Shown here piece by piece: positions 8,183 through 12,282 of a stretch of DNA of 12,282 nucleotides. The position numbers and the translations under genes are program-made. Source of the DNA: Stephanodiscus triporus (taxonomy: Eukaryota; Bacillariophyta; Thalassiosirophyceae; Thalassiosirales; Thalassiosiraceae); contig JALLAZ010000752.1 of assembly GCA_036939755.1 (NCBI GenBank), positions 1 to 12,282 on the forward strand. Direction: 5' to 3'. Within the stretch, counting starts at the first letter, position 1. Each line of letters starts with the position of its first letter. Below the pieces are notes generated by a model. That model worked only from the letters and a program-made list of their open reading frames with translations, made no database searches and was not told the origin of the DNA.

Positions 8183-8573
8183 GTCGAGTAAAATGTGTCA
8201 CGATGATGATGGTTTGCCGCAGCACAGGGATTCAGCGACGACGGATTCAGAAAGAGTGTTTGAATGATTATTTATCTATGATGTTGTGGATTGAGTTGGC
8301 AAAAAAGAAAGCGGAGGGATTTTGCGGGCTTCCCCTCTGCCCCCCGGAAAATGCCTCGTGCAGCAAATATCCAGCCAGCACTCTTAGGTATGTAGGTAAG
8401 TACGATAAGATATCTATGGTACTTTTTACCATTAAAGAGAGAAACCTTATCGTGTACTCTACTCTATGGTATGGTACTAGGGATGACTATCTATCTACCA
8501 CCTCTAGGTATTATGGTAACTCCTCCTCCGGACCGACCGATCGATCTACCTTCCGCGCACACTAGAGTAGGCA
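8183..8573. promoter_or_regulatory. Divergent promoter region, A/T-richer, with repeated TAGGTA and ATGGTAC motifs
   Basis: This 391-base gap lies between the start codons of the DUF2470 gene (-) and the DUF1244-MogA gene (+). TAGGTA occurs at 8385, 8393 and 8505. ATGGTAC occurs near 8416 and again near 8471. ATGGTA..TACCAT at 8416-8432 can pair as a 6-base stem. These are candidate regulatory sites or simple drift; no named factor site is recognised. An in-frame TAG at 8568-8570 fixes the start of the right-hand gene. Confidence 0.5.
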
Positions 8574-10460
8574 ATGTCGCCGAATTCGTCGTCTCCCTTC
8601 GCCTTTTCTTCCATGTCCGTAGTTGAGAACGAGAGCGAGAACGCGCCGACCGATCTCATCATGGAGCAGATGGCGGCTGGGGCCTTCGGCGCCCTGTGCG
8701 AACACCTTCGACATCTCAGCGACCGAGTCCAGAACATCGACCTCATGACCGTGGGGGGATTCTGTCGTAACTGCCTGGCCAAGGTTCGTGGCGTTATTAT
8801 CCCCGATGGCGGATGATGTTATGCTATTTCTTGAATCCGAGAAGTAGATAGCGGACCCTCTAACTGTAACTTTTGGTCTCCGTCGATGGTGTTTTTTTTT
8901 CTTCATTCTCCACGCAGTGGATGGTGATCGAGGCCAGGAAGTTGTCCGAGGATCTTCGTGTGGATCGAGTGTCGGCATCTGTTTTTGCCGGAAGCGAAGA
9001 AGCATGCATATTAACTGTCAATACACTCTATTCGTTTGGGTACGAGGAGGCCGCAAAAGAAGTGTACGGCTGTACCTACACCGAGTGGAAGGAGCGCCAT
9101 CAAAAGATGGCAACCGAAGAGCAAGTGTGAGTAATTTTTGCGGTACAATACTGTCGAGACTAAACTGTCGTGGGGTATCTAATGCGATCGAATGTCATCA
9201 AATGCGCAAAAAAGACGCCGTTACGAGGAGAGCTCAAAATTGCACGCAACCCACGAGTCGAATCTTCTCGAGAGAAAGTCGGCCGGTGTCAGCGGGCAAC
9301 TATCGGAAAGAGTTATGATTCGCTTACGGGCGGGCGCATTCCTCAGTCTCTGTCATCACCTTCGCAATCGAAGTGACGAAGTTCAGAATATTGAGCTGAT
9401 GACGATCGGGGGCTTTTGTCGGAATTGCCTGGCCAAGTGGCTCGTTCTCCAAGCGCGGAAGATATCGGATCGGATTGGCGCAGACGACGTCGCGGTATCT
9501 TATTTCTTCGACCAACGAAAGAGGACCATCGACTCGTTGGATTCATTTGGGTACGATGAAGCTGCACAGTACGTGTACGGCTGCACTTATCCAGAGTGGA
9601 AGAAACTCTACCAAAAGAAGGCAACGGACGACCAAATGGAGAGGTATAGAAGGAGTAAAGGCATTCATGCCATGCACGATGACGATTGGCTTGCTACTCG
9701 CTCATCCAAGGAGGGCGCATACCCCGCTCAACATATCCCCTCAAAAGCGCAAGTTTGCACAGCAGCCCGTCCGAGCTCACTTCTTTCTGACGTATGCTGC
9801 CAAGACGTGGAGTCTTTGGTCGCAACTACGACAGGGGTCACACAATCGATTGATTTCTCTCATCGAATGCCAAGTCCGCCGAAAGGGGACCTTGTCTTGA
9901 AGATTGGCATTTTGACTGTGAGCGACAGGGCCTTCGCAAATGCCTATGAAACCGGTGATCTATCCGGGCCTGCGGTCGAAAGCACAGTCATCGCAATCAT
10001 AAAACAAATGAGTACAGCATTTCAGGACCAAAACATCTCAATTAGTCACATAGAGAAGACGATAGTTCCAGATGAAATCCCTAAGATAACAGACGTTTTA
10101 ATGCTCTGGTCGGGGAAAATGACCAATTCAGACAGATCATCCGAAGAACGGTGTGATTTGGTGTTTACGACGGGAGGGACCGGGTTTGCGGCAAGGGATG
10201 TTACTCCGGAAGCAACGAATCTTGTCCTTGACAGACAGTGCTTCGGTCTCATGTCCTGGGCAGGTATGGAGCTAACATTGCAACAACCTCTCGCTACGTT
10301 ATCGCGTGCGTCTGCGGGCACTAGTCGTGACACCCTCATCATTAACCTACCTGGCAATCCGGCTGGTGCCGCCCAGGTGGTAGAACTTCTTTTACCGTTG
10401 CTCCTTCATGCAGTAAAAGATTTACGCAGCGTTGTTGATGGTGTTAATACTTCTTATTAG
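8574..10460 (+). CDS. Tandem DUF1244 domains fused to a MogA/gephyrin-G-type molybdopterin adenylyltransferase, 554 aa, three exons
   Basis: The exons are 8574-8783, 8918-9126 and 9215-10460 (phases 0 and 2). Residues about 30-135 and 172-275 are two copies of DUF1244, each with VQNI(D/E)LMT(V/I)GGFCRNC, then LAKW, and later SFGY(E/D)EAA..VYGCTY.EWK. Residues about 366-545 are the MoCF-binding domain, which activates molybdopterin by adenylation before molybdate insertion. It has GILTVSDRAF, GDLSGP at 387-392, TTGGTG at 458-463, RDVTPEAT at 467-474, SR at 503-504 and LPGNP at 518-522, all matching gephyrin-G/Cnx1-G/MogA. Residues 276-365 form a polar linker. No MoeA-type domain is attached. 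An in-frame stop just upstream fixes ATG 8574. If the second intron is not spliced, exon 2 ends at TGA 9128-9130 and a separate frame starts at ATG 9192. The 61-base gap makes two independent genes unlikely. DUF1244 function is unknown; the fusion suggests a molybdenum- or sulfur-linked role. Confidence 0.8.
8784..8917 (+). other. Intron 1 of the DUF1244-MogA gene
   Basis: This 134-base intron has donor GTTCGT and a strong acceptor, T9 then CTTCATTCTCCACGCAG. The phase 0 junction restores CLAK|WMV, matching CLAKWLV in the second, uninterrupted copy. Read-through stops at 8814-8816. Confidence 0.9.
9127..9214 (+). other. Probable intron 2 of the DUF1244-MogA gene, between the two DUF1244 copies
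   Basis: A consensus donor GTGAGT starts at 9127 and removes the TGA at 9128-9130. The acceptor AAAAAAG at 9214 joins in phase 2, giving EEQ-V-RRYEESS. The 88-base length suits the genome, but the acceptor lacks a pyrimidine tract. A later AG at 9231-9232 would also be in frame. Confidence 0.6.
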
Positions 10461-10478
10461 GAACAACGAAAACTGGCA
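10461..10478. other. 18-base convergent gap between two stop codons
   Basis: The TAG of the DUF1244-MogA gene (10458-10460) and the TAA of the GRAM-VASt gene (complement of 10479-10481) are separated by only 18 bases. Each mature transcript must end inside or past the other's coding region, so the 3' UTRs must overlap. Confidence 0.9.
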
Positions 10479-12068
10479 TTAAGTATCAACCTGCGACTTT
10501 TCCAATTCATATAGGTGTTCAAATGACGATGATGGCGCTTTCACGGAGTCCAATTCAAATAGCCTTCGTTCGAAACCATGTACGGTGCTTTCCAAAGCTA
10601 AAACACGCAGTTCCAGAGCCAAAACTCGTAGCTTTAGCTGGTAGATAACAACTACCAAAACTATGATAAGCAAGACTGGTGTAAGAGAGAAAGTGAATGT
10701 CTCCCACACATATTGGCGAAATAATGAGAGTAAGATTTCAACCGTATTACCACTCGCTTTCGAAGAACTCGCAAATGGGACAATTTCTTCCTCTATCGGT
10801 GTTTTGGGATTCATCTTCCGTCTCAAAAATAATGTGTACTGCGTAAACCACTCCCTCACCTCAGTCGCGGCACGGTTCTGTATCGCTGACCTCAGCATGG
10901 TAGACTTGGTAAACTTGACGTGAAACTTCACATTGAGAATGATTCCCTTTTCCGTGCACTCTATGAACCACATATCCTCAACGAAAAAACTATCACCGGG
11001 GACTCCCCTTATTCCTTTTACAGAGGTAACAGTTCTTACGCAAGAATTGACTCCGTAGCGCTGATAAGTCTGATTTCTCGTTACTTTGACAAGTGTTATA
11101 CCAGCCTTGTGGTCGTAGTGGATGATTCTCGAAAGGCACTTTCCTCCCTCTGTTGTGTTTTCCTCTCGCCACTTCGCGACGGAAATGTTACTATCTCCAA
11201 AAACATCTCTCAAAAAATGATTAAGCGAGTTGGTCGCATCATTCATGAGAAAAGCATCAAAGAAATCCTGGACTGATTTGTAGGTGATGTTCAGGTCCGC
11301 GATTGCAGACTCCCAGCCGTTTGCTCGCGTTTGCAACCTGGTCCATTGTGTGACAGCATCGTCTTCGATAGTTTCGCCTAAGAGGTTACTGGAGTTTGCA
11401 TTTTCTTTCTCTTTAAAGTTTTCAGGATCGTTTGATTGAAGTTCATTACCGATGTCTACGCCTCCAGTTCCGTTTTCCACGGGTATCGACTTAGCATCGG
11501 ATGCTCCGCGTATTGTTCGGCGACGTGGGGGTACTTCAACTGTCACTGAGTAATCATTATCTGTTTCATCAAGGGATTTCTCACAGGCTGCTAGGTTCGC
11601 CTCCGCCGAAGAAGGCGAATCCGGCGCTGTAACCGTACCAGCATATTTCGGCCCCGCGTTGGAATAGTACCTCCTTATTGTTTCCAAAACCAGCTCTCTG
11701 TTGTCGAATGAACGAAAGGAATACTCCTCGCCATCCACTGTCCGAACAAGCAAAGTAGTAGTGCGTATTTTTGTTATCTCCAACGCTCGATTGTAGTTTA
11801 TTCCAATCCTCTTCTCAAATCCAAATAAATTGCTGTAGAAGAATAACCCCTCCGTCGAAACATAAAGTCGACCAGTCTGCCTTTGATACGAACAGGGAAC
11901 GTCTTGCATTACATCGCCTGCAGGACCACCCAGCGCCTTCACAATTTCAGTCGTGTATGCCTGCTTGCTATTCGTTGACGACGCTAATTGCTCCGAGGCA
12001 TTGCGTTCGGGAAAGGTGGCCGCCCTCGTTAGGGTGGGAGGGGGATTCGGGCTCATCGCATCGCTCAT
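10479..12068 (-). CDS. GRAM-VASt domain membrane protein (VAD1/Lam/Aster-type lipid transfer), 529 aa
   Basis: Proteins of this type sit in the ER at membrane contact sites, where the GRAM domain senses partner-membrane lipids and the VASt (StART-like) domain carries sterol or other lipid. Residues about 52-135 are the GRAM domain: DVPCSYQRQTGRLYVS, EGLFFYSNLFGFEKRIGI, and an ending FRSFDNRELVLETI. Residues about 136-240 are a polar, acidic linker. Residues about 255-415 are VASt: VQDFFDAFLMNDATNSL, VFGDSNISVAKW, TYQRYGVNSCVRTVTS, VEDMWFIECTEKGIILNV, then a helix around REWFTQYTLFLRRKM. Residues about 459-477 (TFSLTPVLLIIVLVVVIY) form one membrane helix, followed by a Leu/Arg heptad stretch at 478-508. 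There is no intron. An in-frame TGA two codons upstream supports the start, although M5 is also possible. At 529 residues it is shorter than animal GRAMD1 proteins but has the full core order. The lipid cargo cannot be read. Confidence 0.87.
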   Translation of the reverse strand: MSDAMSPNPPPTLTRAATFPERNASEQLASSTNSKQAYTTEIVKALGGPAGDVMQDVPCSYQRQTGRLYVSTEGLFFYSNLFGFEKRIGINYNRALEITKIRTTTLLVRTVDGEEYSFRSFDNRELVLETIRRYYSNAGPKYAGTVTAPDSPSSAEANLAACEKSLDETDNDYSVTVEVPPRRRTIRGASDAKSIPVENGTGGVDIGNELQSNDPENFKEKENANSSNLLGETIEDDAVTQWTRLQTRANGWESAIADLNITYKSVQDFFDAFLMNDATNSLNHFLRDVFGDSNISVAKWREENTTEGGKCLSRIIHYDHKAGITLVKVTRNQTYQRYGVNSCVRTVTSVKGIRGVPGDSFFVEDMWFIECTEKGIILNVKFHVKFTKSTMLRSAIQNRAATEVREWFTQYTLFLRRKMNPKTPIEEEIVPFASSSKASGNTVEILLSLFRQYVWETFTFSLTPVLLIIVLVVVIYQLKLRVLALELRVLALESTVHGFERRLFELDSVKAPSSSFEHLYELEKSQVDT

Positions 12069-12282
12069 CGCTCATATGGTATTACAATAATCTATTCTCA
12101 TACTGCAGTGAGAGGAGTACGATATTACTACTATCTCTAGATACGGGTCCGGTAACAAAATGATGTTGAGGGAAATAGGTACCATAAGTAGGGTGGCGGG
12201 GTACTACAGTCTCCAGTACAATTGCAACGGGGAAAAAATAGAGAATTTTCCCTTGGGCCGCGGGGAAATTCCCTCTGGCCGA
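12069..12282. promoter_or_regulatory. Upstream region of the GRAM-VASt gene, to the window edge
   Basis: These 214 bases should hold the promoter and 5' UTR of the GRAM-VASt gene and any start of the next locus. TAGGTACCATA at 12176-12186 recalls the motifs at 8385-8432. The last 40 bases hold an imperfect direct repeat (12244-12260 and 12267-12281, TCCC.TGGGCCG-like). No coding frame is convincing. Confidence 0.4.

Noticed and set aside
10663..11276. Plus-strand frames of 86 and 118 residues
   Set aside because: They are shadows opposite the clear GRAM-VASt coding sequence.

Overview
This is a eukaryotic nuclear window, most likely from a photosynthetic stramenopile and probably a diatom. 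Three points support this. Genes are interrupted by short GT..AG introns of about 60-160 bases. One protein begins with a signal peptide running into an AAA|FAP motif, the hallmark of import into a secondary red plastid. Genes are packed tightly on both strands, with gaps of 18 to about 400 bases. The left quarter is extremely GC-rich, full of GAC/CGA/TCG triplet runs that keep long shadow frames open. The right half has a more ordinary composition. I see no RNA genes, CRISPR arrays or complete mobile elements.

Layout, left to right: (1) 36-4446 (+), a WDR75/UTP17 (Nan1) ortholog, a double WD40 propeller of the small-subunit processome. Its 3' two thirds are clear, while the frame path between about 678 and 1184 is unresolved. 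(2) 4652-5082 (-), a two-exon gene for a 90-residue cysteine-rich protein with a signal peptide. Its second exon appears only after splicing. (3) 5275-6699 (+), a protein resembling WASH complex subunit 1 in its WAHD region and its FNT..N.Y block, but with no visible Arp2/3-activating VCA tail. (4) 7019-8182 (-), a three-exon plastid-targeted flavin split-barrel protein with a C-terminal DUF2470 domain (HugZ/HOZ/GluBP-like superfamily). (5) 8574-10460 (+), best read as one three-exon gene encoding two tandem DUF1244 domains fused to a MogA/gephyrin-G-type molybdopterin adenylyltransferase domain. (6) 10479-12068 (-), a GRAM-VASt protein with a C-terminal membrane anchor, of the VAD1/Lam/Aster lipid-transfer type.

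The genes do not form a pathway. They cover ribosome biogenesis, secretion or targeting of a small Cys-rich protein, endosomal actin or scaffolding, plastid tetrapyrrole or flavin chemistry, molybdenum cofactor synthesis, and membrane-contact-site lipid transport. The arrangement alternates convergent and divergent pairs. Gene pairs 2/3 and 4/5 share short divergent promoter regions. Pairs 1/2, 3/4 and 5/6 converge, and the last stop codons of 5 and 6 are only 18 bases apart.

The most unusual items are the DUF1244-DUF1244-MogA fusion, the WASH-like protein without a VCA tail in a lineage reported to lack Arp2/3, and the cryptic Cys-rich gene. All family calls come from reading translations and recalling family motifs. 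No search was run.
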